6,517 nucleotides of DNA from Phycisphaerae bacterium. Its GTDB lineage: Bacteria > Planctomycetota > Phycisphaerae > UBA1845 > UTPLA1. Under the pieces are notes generated by a model. It did no database searches. It was not told the DNA's origin and saw only the letters and a program-made list of their open reading frames with translations. Both the position numbers and the translations under genes were made by a program. The stretch lies in contig JAJDEC010000663.1 of NCBI GenBank assembly GCA_029259995.1, positions 1-6,517 of the forward strand, read 5' to 3'. Each line of letters begins with the position of its first letter. Position 1 is the stretch's first letter. Shown piece by piece: positions 1 through 5,376 of the stretch.

Positions 1-1155
<1,155 letters not shown>

Positions 1156-1171
1156 GAATTTATCGTTGAAA

Positions 1172-1195
1172 GCCGCCGTACTTTCGCACGACGAC
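1172..1195 (-). other. GAAA-tetraloop hairpin just upstream of mature 16S
   Basis: Ten pairs (three G-U) close on a GNRA tetraloop: the 5' arm is GTCGTCGTGC (1195-1186), the loop GAAA (1185-1182) and the 3' arm GTACGGCGGC (1181-1172). It ends 16 bases before the mature 5' end at about 1155. Stable helices here are typical of pre-16S spacer and may take part in processing. Confidence 0.55.
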
Positions 1196-1280
1196 AAATC
1201 ATCGAACTTAAAGGCTCAAACAATCTTGTCTGCAAACAGGAATGTTCGAATCGACGCAGATGACTTTCATCATCCGTGCC

Positions 1281-1317
1281 GACAAGAAAAGTCGCACCTT
1301 GATGTCTTTGGTGCGAC
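1281..1317 (-). terminator. terminator-like hairpin inside the rRNA leader
   Basis: GTCGCACC (1317-1310) and GGTGCGAC (1298-1291) form a perfect 8-bp GC-rich stem with an 11-base loop. The transcribed strand then continues TTTTCTTGTC (1290-1281). The T-rich tail is only on the rRNA-sense side; the other strand has none. It may work as an attenuator overcome by boxA-dependent antitermination, or only as a processing or folding stem. The T run is interrupted by C, so termination efficiency is uncertain. Confidence 0.5.
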
Positions 1318-1321
1318 ATGT

Positions 1322-1371
1322 CACTTGCGGATCGATTGCAGCGATTCCCGCAAGCGTCACATTCCCGCTGC
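1322..1371 (-). other. leader hairpin with alternative or pseudoknot pairing
   Basis: CGCTTGCGG (1356-1348) pairs with CCGCAAGTG (1330-1322) as nine pairs including one G-U, with a 17-base loop. A second helix, GCAGCG (1371-1366) with CGCTGC (1343-1338), uses bases inside that loop. The two helices interleave, so they either exclude each other or form an H-type pseudoknot. Complementarity is directly visible; formation in RNA is inference. Confidence 0.5.
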
Positions 1372-1384
1372 GATCTCTCTTGAC

Positions 1385-1397
1385 TTTTCAAAGAGCA
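1385..1397 (-). promoter_or_regulatory. boxA antitermination element of the rRNA leader
   Basis: TGCTCTTTGAAAA on the minus strand matches the bacterial rrn boxA core (TGCTCTTT) perfectly and resembles the form seen in Firmicutes leaders. In the transcript boxA binds NusB-NusE (S10) and seeds the antitermination complex that lets RNA polymerase read through the untranslated rRNA. It sits about 50 bases after the predicted start and upstream of a terminator-like hairpin at 1317-1281, so read-through of that hairpin may depend on it. Confidence 0.85.
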
Positions 1398-1413
1398 TTC
1401 CCGACTCGATTCA

Positions 1414-1431
1414 CAGCCTTGTGAAAGGCTG
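1414..1431 (-). promoter_or_regulatory. boxB-like hairpin of the rRNA leader
   Basis: CAGCCTT-TCAC-AAGGCTG forms a perfect 7-bp stem with a four-base loop on the transcribed strand, 16 bases upstream of boxA. The order boxB then boxA is that of E. coli rrn leaders. The assignment as boxB rests on position and shape only; boxB sequence is not conserved. Confidence 0.6.
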
Positions 1432-1453
1432 CTTCCCTCAAGCCGAGCAACGT

Positions 1454-1520
1454 AATCTACCAGAGCTGCCAGCCCTGTCAACGGGGGTTCGTCATCTTTT
1501 TCGATTTTTCGTGAATTCGT
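1454..1520 (-). promoter_or_regulatory. rRNA operon promoter with UP-like A-tracts
   Basis: On the minus strand a perfect -35 TTGACA (1481-1476) is followed by a 16-base spacer and TAGATT (1459-1454, 4/6 to TATAAT). A TG one base ahead of the -10 makes it an extended -10. Just upstream, at about 1520-1491, the sequence has two A5 tracts about eight bases apart in an AT-rich patch, as expected for an UP element bound by the RNA polymerase alpha subunit. Transcription would start at about 1447, some 290 bases before mature 16S. This is the strongest promoter-like signal in the window and fits a strong sigma70-type rrn promoter. The motif is visible; its activity is inferred. Confidence 0.8.
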
Positions 1521-1551
1521 ACCTCACGCCGCAGGAGCGGGCCTGTGCGCC

Positions 1552-1571
1552 CCGTTGGCTCGTTGCAACGG
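1552..1571. repeat. inverted repeat and palindrome upstream of the exported-protein gene
   Basis: CCGTTG (1552-1557) and CAACGG (1566-1571) form an inverted repeat. Inside it CGTTGCAACG (1561-1570) is a perfect 10-bp palindrome. It lies about 60 bases before the start codon at 1632 and about 70 bases behind the rRNA -35, so an operator is possible, but no regulator is implicated. I see no convincing -35/-10 pair for the plus-strand gene. Confidence 0.35.
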
Positions 1572-1631
1572 TGACGATTCCCGGGAACTCAAACGCCGCC
1601 CCGTGCGTCTCACAAAGGAAGGTGCCGCGAC

Positions 1632-2579
1632 ATGACACACCGCCCCCGAAAACGCATCATCGCCTTCTGGTTTGCAACGATCATCCTGGTCCTCGGAACG
1701 AGTGAAACGCCGCCTGCGGGCCCACCTGGCTCGACTGCAGTCCACGAGATCGAAAGCCTGATCCGCATGGCATCGACCTCAAAAAGCACGGAATACGTCG
1801 CATTCCGGACCGTGTTCCTGCAACACGACGAGGCCCGCCAGATTCACAACATCCGCATCACAATCGACACGCCGATCAGATTTTGCGTGGTCGCGGACGC
1901 CTGGAAGCGCTGGCTGATTGAACCGGAGACGGCCTTGTCACTTTGGGACTACTCGCCTCCGGATAACCAAATGTGCAATCCCCATCCCGCAATGCACGCT
2001 CAATTGTTGCAAAGGCTGGAGAGCGCTGGCGACGCCGGCATTCGGATCGCGCGCGAACGATTGCTGTTTCGCCCCAATCGCAGCGTGTCTGCGATCGCAA
2101 GCCTGCTGAAATCGGAAGGATCCGCTGCCTCGATTGAGGTGCTCATCGAGGCGATGTTCAGCGAAGATTCAATCCACGTCGAGTTCGCCGACGCCGATGA
2201 GTTCATCCTCGCTCGACTACTCGAAGGATTTGACCGCGCAGGCATCAAGTCGCGGAACAATCTGATTTGGACTTTCGCGTGGAACAGGTATCGCCCGGCA
2301 GCGACGAGAATCGGCAGCATCCTGGAGTCGTTCGAAAAAAACGATCGATCGATGTATCACAACACACGCCAGTATGACTCCCACGTGCGCGCTGTCGGCG
2401 ACCGATACGTGATGTACTTCGAGTACATCTCGCGGGAGACGTTTCATAAATCGGAAGTCGATCAAACCTCCAGGGCGATCGATCGCACCAAGGCATGGTG
2501 GCTCAAACACAAACACGAGTTTCACGACGCCGGCCCGCCATTGCGGCAAGCGGACGGAATGGCCGGCGACAAGAAATAG
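1632..2579 (+). CDS. hypothetical protein, probable signal peptide or membrane anchor
   Basis: I do not recognise this 315-residue protein. The ATG at 1632 is favoured because AAAGGAAGG (1614-1622) sits nine bases upstream and because residues 1-22 form a basic stretch (RPRKR) followed by a hydrophobic run (IIAFWFATIILVLG). That pattern is typical of a signal peptide or N-terminal anchor, although no clear AxA cleavage site is seen. The rest is soluble and mixed alpha/beta in character, with only two cysteines (C85, C115). Residues about 150-205 look helical and weakly HEAT-like. The C-terminal AIDRTKAWWLKHKHEF resembles the WW-K/N-containing tails I recall from exported planctomycete proteins, which is only an impression. 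It is transcribed away from the rRNA operon and convergent with the HAD gene 34 bases downstream, so it is probably monocistronic. Being a real gene is likely; its function is unknown. Confidence 0.8.
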   Translation: MTHRPRKRIIAFWFATIILVLGTSETPPAGPPGSTAVHEIESLIRMASTSKSTEYVAFRTVFLQHDEARQIHNIRITIDTPIRFCVVADAWKRWLIEPETALSLWDYSPPDNQMCNPHPAMHAQLLQRLESAGDAGIRIARERLLFRPNRSVSAIASLLKSEGSAASIEVLIEAMFSEDSIHVEFADADEFILARLLEGFDRAGIKSRNNLIWTFAWNRYRPAATRIGSILESFEKNDRSMYHNTRQYDSHVRAVGDRYVMYFEYISRETFHKSEVDQTSRAIDRTKAWWLKHKHEFHDAGPPLRQADGMAGDKK

Positions 2580-2580
2580 C

Positions 2581-2602
2581 CGTCTCGCGCTCACGCAAGA
2601 CG
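2581..2602. terminator. imperfect hairpin between convergent genes
   Basis: CGTCTCGCG-CTCA-CGCAAGACG pairs in eight of nine positions and fills most of the 34-base gap between two convergent stop codons. There is no T-run on the plus side and only a mixed CTATTTCTT on the minus side, so it is at best a weak bidirectional terminator. Confidence 0.3.
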
Positions 2603-2613
2603 CGAAATCGCCG

Positions 2614-3255
2614 CTATCGCCAGCTTTCGATCAACAGCCATGCATCGTCAAGGGCGTCAACGACCCGGTCCGCTTCCGACAGCGCGCCCGCCTCATGTGT
2701 TGAAGCCAGCCCGATGCATCGCATCCCGGCCCGCTTCGCCGCTTCAACCCCGGCCGGTGCGTCCTCCACAACAACACACTCCGCCGGCGTTACTTCGAGC
2801 CGCAACGCGCCCTGCAAGAATATTTCCGGATCCGGCTTTCCCTTCATCACGTCCGCCCCTGTCACTCTCACTCGCAACAGTGCGTTCCAGTCGAGTTCAT
2901 CGCAAACAAGATCGATATTCGCCCGCGGCCCCGACGTACCGACGCCAAGGGCAATCCCCTGCCCTGCAAGGCGATTCAGCAACGCCGTCGCCCCGGGCAT
3001 CTCCGGGATGCTGCCGCGCACGATGTCGCGATAGAGCGCCTCTTTGCGATCGTCATAATCACGGACGCGCTCGTCGTCCGTCACATCAAACAGCATGCGG
3101 ATAATGTCGCGACTCGTCCGGCCGAACGTATGATCAAACTGCGCATCGCTGATCGATGCGCCGATTTCCTTCGCCAGCACGCGCCAACTCTCCAGATGCG
3201 GCGCGTAGCTGTCCACGAGAACGCCGTCCATGTCAAAAATCACCGCCGTAATCAC
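2614..3255 (-). CDS. HAD-superfamily phosphatase, beta-phosphoglucomutase-like subgroup
   Basis: A 213-residue haloacid dehalogenase-fold enzyme, normal length for subfamily IA with a C1 helical cap. Motif I is FDMDGVLVD, with D8 the phosphorylated nucleophile and D10 the acid/base. Motif II is GTS (T107/S108), motif III GKPDPEIF (K140), and motif IV VVVEDAPAG (E164, D165 for Mg2+). H20, W24 and R49 fall at the same positions as in L. lactis beta-phosphoglucomutase, but K45 of that enzyme is not conserved here (FGRTSR), so the substrate is open: a sugar phosphate mutase, a sugar phosphatase or a phosphoglycolate-type phosphatase are all possible. The start is GTG at 3255, chosen because GAGGA lies six bases upstream; an ATG seven bases further up is out of frame. 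It is cytosolic and monocistronic, with no clear promoter. Confidence 0.9.
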   Translation of the reverse strand: MITAVIFDMDGVLVDSYAPHLESWRVLAKEIGASISDAQFDHTFGRTSRDIIRMLFDVTDDERVRDYDDRKEALYRDIVRGSIPEMPGATALLNRLAGQGIALGVGTSGPRANIDLVCDELDWNALLRVRVTGADVMKGKPDPEIFLQGALRLEVTPAECVVVEDAPAGVEAAKRAGMRCIGLASTHEAGALSEADRVVDALDDAWLLIESWR

Positions 3256-3618
3256 AATTCATCCTCGCGCACGAAAAAAGGTTCATCACGGGTTTGCGGG
3301 GACCGTTGACGCGGCTTGTCGACGCGGCGGCTGCATTCCACCAGGTCCCGGCAGAGACGACGTGAAAATAGCCCAGCCTTTTCAAGGCTGGGATTGCGAC
3401 GAGCGTTTTCCTGCGCTTTTCCGTCCCGGTGGGACGGCGTGAGCCCGTCGCGAGGCACGCATTCCGTCCCTACGGGACGGAATTTGGCAATTGGAGCCGC
3501 GCGCCCCAGCGATAAATCGCTGGGCAATTCTCAATGGATCCCTCCGGGATCTTTCGCGGCGCACAATCCAACTTCCAGCGCGTGATACGCCGTCGTCCCG
3601 CAAATCCGTGAAGAACCT
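3256..3618. other. non-coding stretch between the HAD gene and the rplT terminator
   Basis: No frame here has a credible ribosome binding site or family resemblance. The part next to the HAD gene (3256-3371) should hold its promoter, but no clear -35/-10 pair is visible. It contains a near-perfect 11-base direct repeat, GTTGACGCGGC (3305-3315) and GTCGACGCGGC (3318-3328). The middle is the palindrome cluster listed separately. The remainder up to 3618 shows nothing but a short GCGT-GAT-ACGC inverted repeat. Confidence 0.7.
3372..3551. repeat. cluster of five short palindromes (REP-like)
   Basis: Five perfect stem-loops occur in 180 bases: P1 3372-3392, 9-bp stem CCCAGCCTT, loop TTC; P2 3421-3437, 7-bp CCGTCCC, loop GGT; P3 3461-3483, 10-bp ATTCCGTCCC, loop TAC; P4 3505-3524, CCCAGCGA with loop TAAA; P5 3537-3551, 6-bp GATCCC, loop TCC. 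P2, P3 and P5 share a CCC-NNN-GGG core with different three-base loops. P1 and P4 share a CCCAGC stem base and lie as inverted copies around P2-P3 (AATAGCCCAGC versus AATTGCCCAGC on the opposite strand). This resembles compound REP/BIME elements, which are spread in trans by REP-associated tyrosine transposases; no transposase is present here. None has a following T-run, so they are not terminators. Confidence 0.75.
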
Positions 3619-3647
3619 AAAAAAAAGGCGTCGCAATCGACGCCTTT
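3619..3647 (-). terminator. intrinsic terminator of the thrS-infC-rpmI-rplT operon
   Basis: On the minus strand AAAGGCGTCG-ATTG-CGACGCCTTT makes a perfect 10-bp stem with a four-base loop. It is followed by an uninterrupted run of eight T (3626-3619, overlapping the stem base). It lies about 34 bases after the rplT stop codon and closes the operon. The opposite strand has only a short T stretch, so it acts mainly on the minus strand. Confidence 0.95.
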
Positions 3648-3680
3648 GGAATTCGCTTTTTACTGGGGGCCGGACAGGCG

Positions 3681-4055
3681 TTACGCCGCTGCGGCGGGCG
3701 TCTTCGCATGTTCAAGCGCGATCACAACCAATGCGTCAAACGCCTTCGGATCGGCAATCGCCATCTCGCTCAGCATCTTGCGATTGAGATCGATCGTCGC
3801 ATGATTCAACCCGGACATGAACCGGCTGTAGGACGTGCCGCGCATTCGGCAGGCCGCCGCAATTCGCGTGATCCACAATCGCCGAAAGTCGCCCTTGCGA
3901 CGGCGTCGATCGCGATACGCATACACGCCGGCACGCATGACAGTGTCGCGCGCCGTCGAGAGCAGCTTGCTTCGGCCGCCATAGTAGCCCTTGGCCGCCT
4001 TGAGAATGCGCTTGACGCGCTTGTGATGAGGTACGTGGGTTCGCGTGCGTGGCAT
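3681..4055 (-). CDS. rplT: 50S ribosomal protein L20
   Basis: A 124-residue L20, slightly longer than the usual 117-119 because of a short Ala-rich C-terminus. The basic N-terminal extension that threads into 23S rRNA is intact (MPRTRTHVPHHKRVKRILK, then GYYGGRSKL). The family signature lies at residues 54-70: K54, LWITRI (60-65), with Ala66 where Asn or Ser is usual. L20 is an early assembly protein of the large subunit and in E. coli and B. subtilis also represses its own operon by binding mRNA. The ATG at 4055 has GGAG (4068-4065) nine bases upstream. It is the last gene of the operon, 52 bases after rpmI and followed directly by the intrinsic terminator; pheST does not follow. Confidence 0.98.
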   Translation of the reverse strand: MPRTRTHVPHHKRVKRILKAAKGYYGGRSKLLSTARDTVMRAGVYAYRDRRRRKGDFRRLWITRIAAACRMRGTSYSRFMSGLNHATIDLNRKMLSEMAIADPKAFDALVVIALEHAKTPAAAA

Positions 4056-4107
4056 CGCGCTGGACTCCGTCTATTCGTTCAAAACCAATGGCTGCTCATG
4101 GACTGCA

Positions 4108-4305
4108 TCACACACCGAGCATTCGACGAATCCGGGCAGCGAGCTTCGGATTGCTCAACTCCGAGTGCTTTCGCATTCGGCGGCATCGATTGCCGTCCTT
4201 GTGGCTCATCAAGTGACCGGCGTTCGACTTGTTGTATCGAACTTTGCCCCGCGCGGAAACCTTGACGCGCTTGAGCAGCCCCTTATGTGTCTTCATCTTC
4301 GGCAT
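4108..4305 (-). CDS. rpmI: 50S ribosomal protein L35
   Basis: A 65-residue L35, exactly the common family length. The diagnostic start MPKMKTHKG is present, followed by the basic K/R-rich body (RVKVSARGKVRYNKSNAGHL, residues 13-32) and the RRMRK segment. It is a small, highly basic protein of the large subunit. The ATG at 4305 has a strong GAGGAG (4319-4314) eight bases upstream. It lies between infC and rplT as in most bacteria, but with a wide 262-base gap from infC that holds a promoter-like sequence. In E. coli this spacer contains the L20 operator that represses rpmI and, by translational coupling, rplT; whether that is kept here cannot be seen directly. Confidence 0.98.
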   Translation of the reverse strand: MPKMKTHKGLLKRVKVSARGKVRYNKSNAGHLMSHKDGNRCRRMRKHSELSNPKLAARIRRMLGV

Positions 4306-4567
4306 TGCTAAAACTCCTCGCCCGCAGGCGCGAAAGAGCCCCGTAATTTACGCCGGATTCCTCAGTCTTGCAAGGCCATCCTGTTGATCCCAATCCACCG
4401 AGGCAATCGCGATCCCAGGACGCCTATATCTACCCGGACGTCTGCCTAGACCGATCACGCAGTCTTCAATCCACGACGAACAAGAAGTCCAATAATCTCG
4501 CCGATTGCCGTCCGAAGCGTTGCCCAGGAGTTGAATCCGTCCCAGACGTTCCCGTCTGTCCCGATTC
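4306..4567 (-). other. infC-rpmI spacer, candidate rpmI-rplT leader
   Basis: At 262 bases this spacer is longer than the usual infC-rpmI gap. Ten bases after the infC stop, CAGACG-GGAA-CGTCTG (4558-4543) is a perfect 6-bp hairpin with a GGAA loop and no T-run. A long-range 8-base complement, GGCAATCG (4509-4502) with CGATTGCC (4409-4402), could close a domain, though a match of this length may be chance. A promoter-like pair follows at 4373-4345. No small gene is supported. Confidence 0.5.
4345..4373 (-). promoter_or_regulatory. probable internal promoter for rpmI-rplT
   Basis: TTGCAA (4373-4368, 4/6 to TTGACA) is separated by exactly 17 bases from TAAATT (4350-4345, 4/6 to TATAAT). A start at about 4338 would give a leader of about 33 bases ending in the GAGGAG site of rpmI. 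This would let the two ribosomal proteins be made independently of thrS and infC. A start here would also leave out most of the spacer, so any L20-binding structure further upstream would act only on the longer transcript. Confidence 0.55.
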
Positions 4568-5284
4568 TCAGTTCGCGGCGGTCGTCGGATCATCCACAGG
4601 CGTGGCAGGTGTCGCCGGCGCTTCCGCAGGCGTCGGAGCAGACACAGGCATCGCCCCCGGAGCTTTGACCTCCGCCGGGACTGCGACATCGACAGCGCCC
4701 TCGGCCGCCTTCTCGTCCGGCTTTTCATCCGGCTTCTTCCTGGGTGGCTGTTTGGCGACCGGCTTCTTGTGCGCAGGCGGCGCTTTCACGGGCGCCAGCA
4801 TCAGCGTCATGCGACGCCCCATGGATCGGGCGTGCCGATCGACCTTGGCGATATCCGCAAGCTCTTTGACGATGTCGTCAAACTGCTCGCGCGCCAGGTC
4901 CTGACGGAATCGTTCGCGACCACGGAACAACATCGTGACCTGAACGCGATCCCCGTGCTCCAGAAACTTCCGAGCGCGATTGAGCTTGATTTCAAGATCG
5001 TGCTCGTCCGTCTTAGGTCGAACGCGAATCTCCTTGATCTTCTGCTCGTGATGCTTCTGTTTCTGCTTCTTGGACAGATCGTACTTATGCTTGCCGTAAT
5101 CCATGATCTTGCAAACGGGAGGCCGCTCGTTGGGCGACATCTCCACAAGATCCAACCCGACGTCTCGGGCCTGGCGAAGCGCTTCAGAGGTCGGAACAAT
5201 CCCGACCATGCCGCCCGCCTCGTCGACGAGCCGGACTGGCGAAATGCGAATCTGTTCGTTGGTTCGTAGTCGTAAGTTAGCCAA
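4568..5284 (-). CDS. infC: translation initiation factor IF-3 with long C-terminal extension
   Basis: A 238-residue IF3; the family is usually 170-180. The N-domain spans residues 6-75, with the signature-region KIMDYGKHKYDLSK at 59-72 (His66 where a hydrophobic or Ser is usual). A basic linker follows, and the C-domain spans 83-167 (KEIRVRPKTDEHDLEIKL, RGRERF, GRRMTLMLAP). IF3 binds the 30S subunit, blocks 50S joining and checks initiator tRNA and start codon. Residues 168-238 form a low-complexity tail, first Lys/Pro-rich with a KPDE repeat, then Ala/Pro/Thr-rich and acidic; it is probably disordered. Extended IF3 tails are known, for example in Myxococcus Dsg. The start is TTG at 5284: AAAGGAAGG lies just upstream, the family N-terminus (RTNEQIR) follows, and no in-frame ATG or GTG precedes it before an upstream stop. 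It lies 92 bases after thrS. Confidence 0.96.
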   Translation of the reverse strand: MANLRLRTNEQIRISPVRLVDEAGGMVGIVPTSEALRQARDVGLDLVEMSPNERPPVCKIMDYGKHKYDLSKKQKQKHHEQKIKEIRVRPKTDEHDLEIKLNRARKFLEHGDRVQVTMLFRGRERFRQDLAREQFDDIVKELADIAKVDRHARSMGRRMTLMLAPVKAPPAHKKPVAKQPPRKKPDEKPDEKAAEGAVDVAVPAEVKAPGAMPVSAPTPAEAPATPATPVDDPTTAAN

Positions 5285-5376
5285 GCACCTTCCTTTCGAA
5301 GTCGTCCCTGAACATGTTGCGGCCGTCCGGCCGGGGGATCAGGAGGACGCACCTGCTCCCTCGAACGCCTTCTCAA
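5285..5376 (-). other. thrS-infC spacer with small GC hairpin
   Basis: The 92-base gap holds CGGCC-GGAC-GGCCG (5333-5320), a 5-bp GC stem, then AACATGTT (5318-5311), an 8-base palindrome. Upstream, TCCTCCT (5347-5341) is partly complementary to the infC AAAGGAAGG and could mask it. There is no terminator and no clear promoter, so thrS and infC are probably co-transcribed. Confidence 0.4.
5288..5296 (-). promoter_or_regulatory. ribosome binding site that fixes the infC TTG start
   Basis: AAAGGAAGG on the minus strand places its AAAGGA core six bases before TTG (5284-5282). The same 12-base string AAAGGAAGGTGC also occurs before the plus-strand gene at 1614-1625. In many bacteria infC uses an unusual start codon (AUU in E. 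coli) for self-regulation. UUG is a milder case, so autoregulation is possible but not shown. Confidence 0.65.

Larger units (their letters stand above)
1156..1447 (-). other. 16S rRNA leader (pre-rRNA 5' spacer), highly structured
   Basis: About 290 bases lie between the predicted transcription start (about 1447) and the mature 16S 5' end. They contain, in transcript order, a boxB-like hairpin, boxA, a 9-bp hairpin, a terminator-like hairpin and a GAAA-capped hairpin, each listed separately. The heptamer CGGGAAT occurs three times on the transcribed strand, at 1403-1397, 1367-1361 and 1350-1344, with a fourth copy upstream of the promoter at 1583-1577. Leaders of this kind recruit Nus factors for antitermination and help 16S folding and RNase III processing. 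The partner strand of the long 16S processing stem would lie beyond the 3' end and is not visible. Open frames crossing this segment on both strands have no family resemblance or ribosome binding site and were left out. Confidence 0.75.

Noticed and set aside
2495..3104. Plus-strand frames of 179 and 154 codons over the HAD gene
   Set aside because: Arg/Ser/Pro-rich products typical of antisense frames; the minus-strand HAD gene has all catalytic motifs in order.
3305..3328. 11-base near-direct repeat upstream of the HAD gene as a mobile-element or operator site
   Set aside because: Only two copies, GC-rich, one mismatch, and nothing around it supports either role.
3372..3551. Palindrome cluster as a CRISPR array or set of terminators
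   Set aside because: Repeat units differ in sequence and spacing, spacers are not uniform, no cas genes are present, and no stem is followed by a T-run.
4328..4345. boxA-like GGCTCTTTCGC before rpmI
   Set aside because: It matches only the CTCTTT core and lacks the A-rich second half and an accompanying boxB; probably coincidence.
4402..4509. 8-base long-range complement in the infC-rpmI spacer as a proven L20 pseudoknot
   Set aside because: One 8-base match is close to chance expectation for a 262-base segment; kept only as a hint in the spacer entry.
4348..4728. 126-codon minus-strand frame overlapping the infC tail and spacer
   Set aside because: It is an Arg-rich out-of-frame reading of the infC extension, without a ribosome binding site. 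It could matter only if infC carried a frameshift, of which there is no sign.
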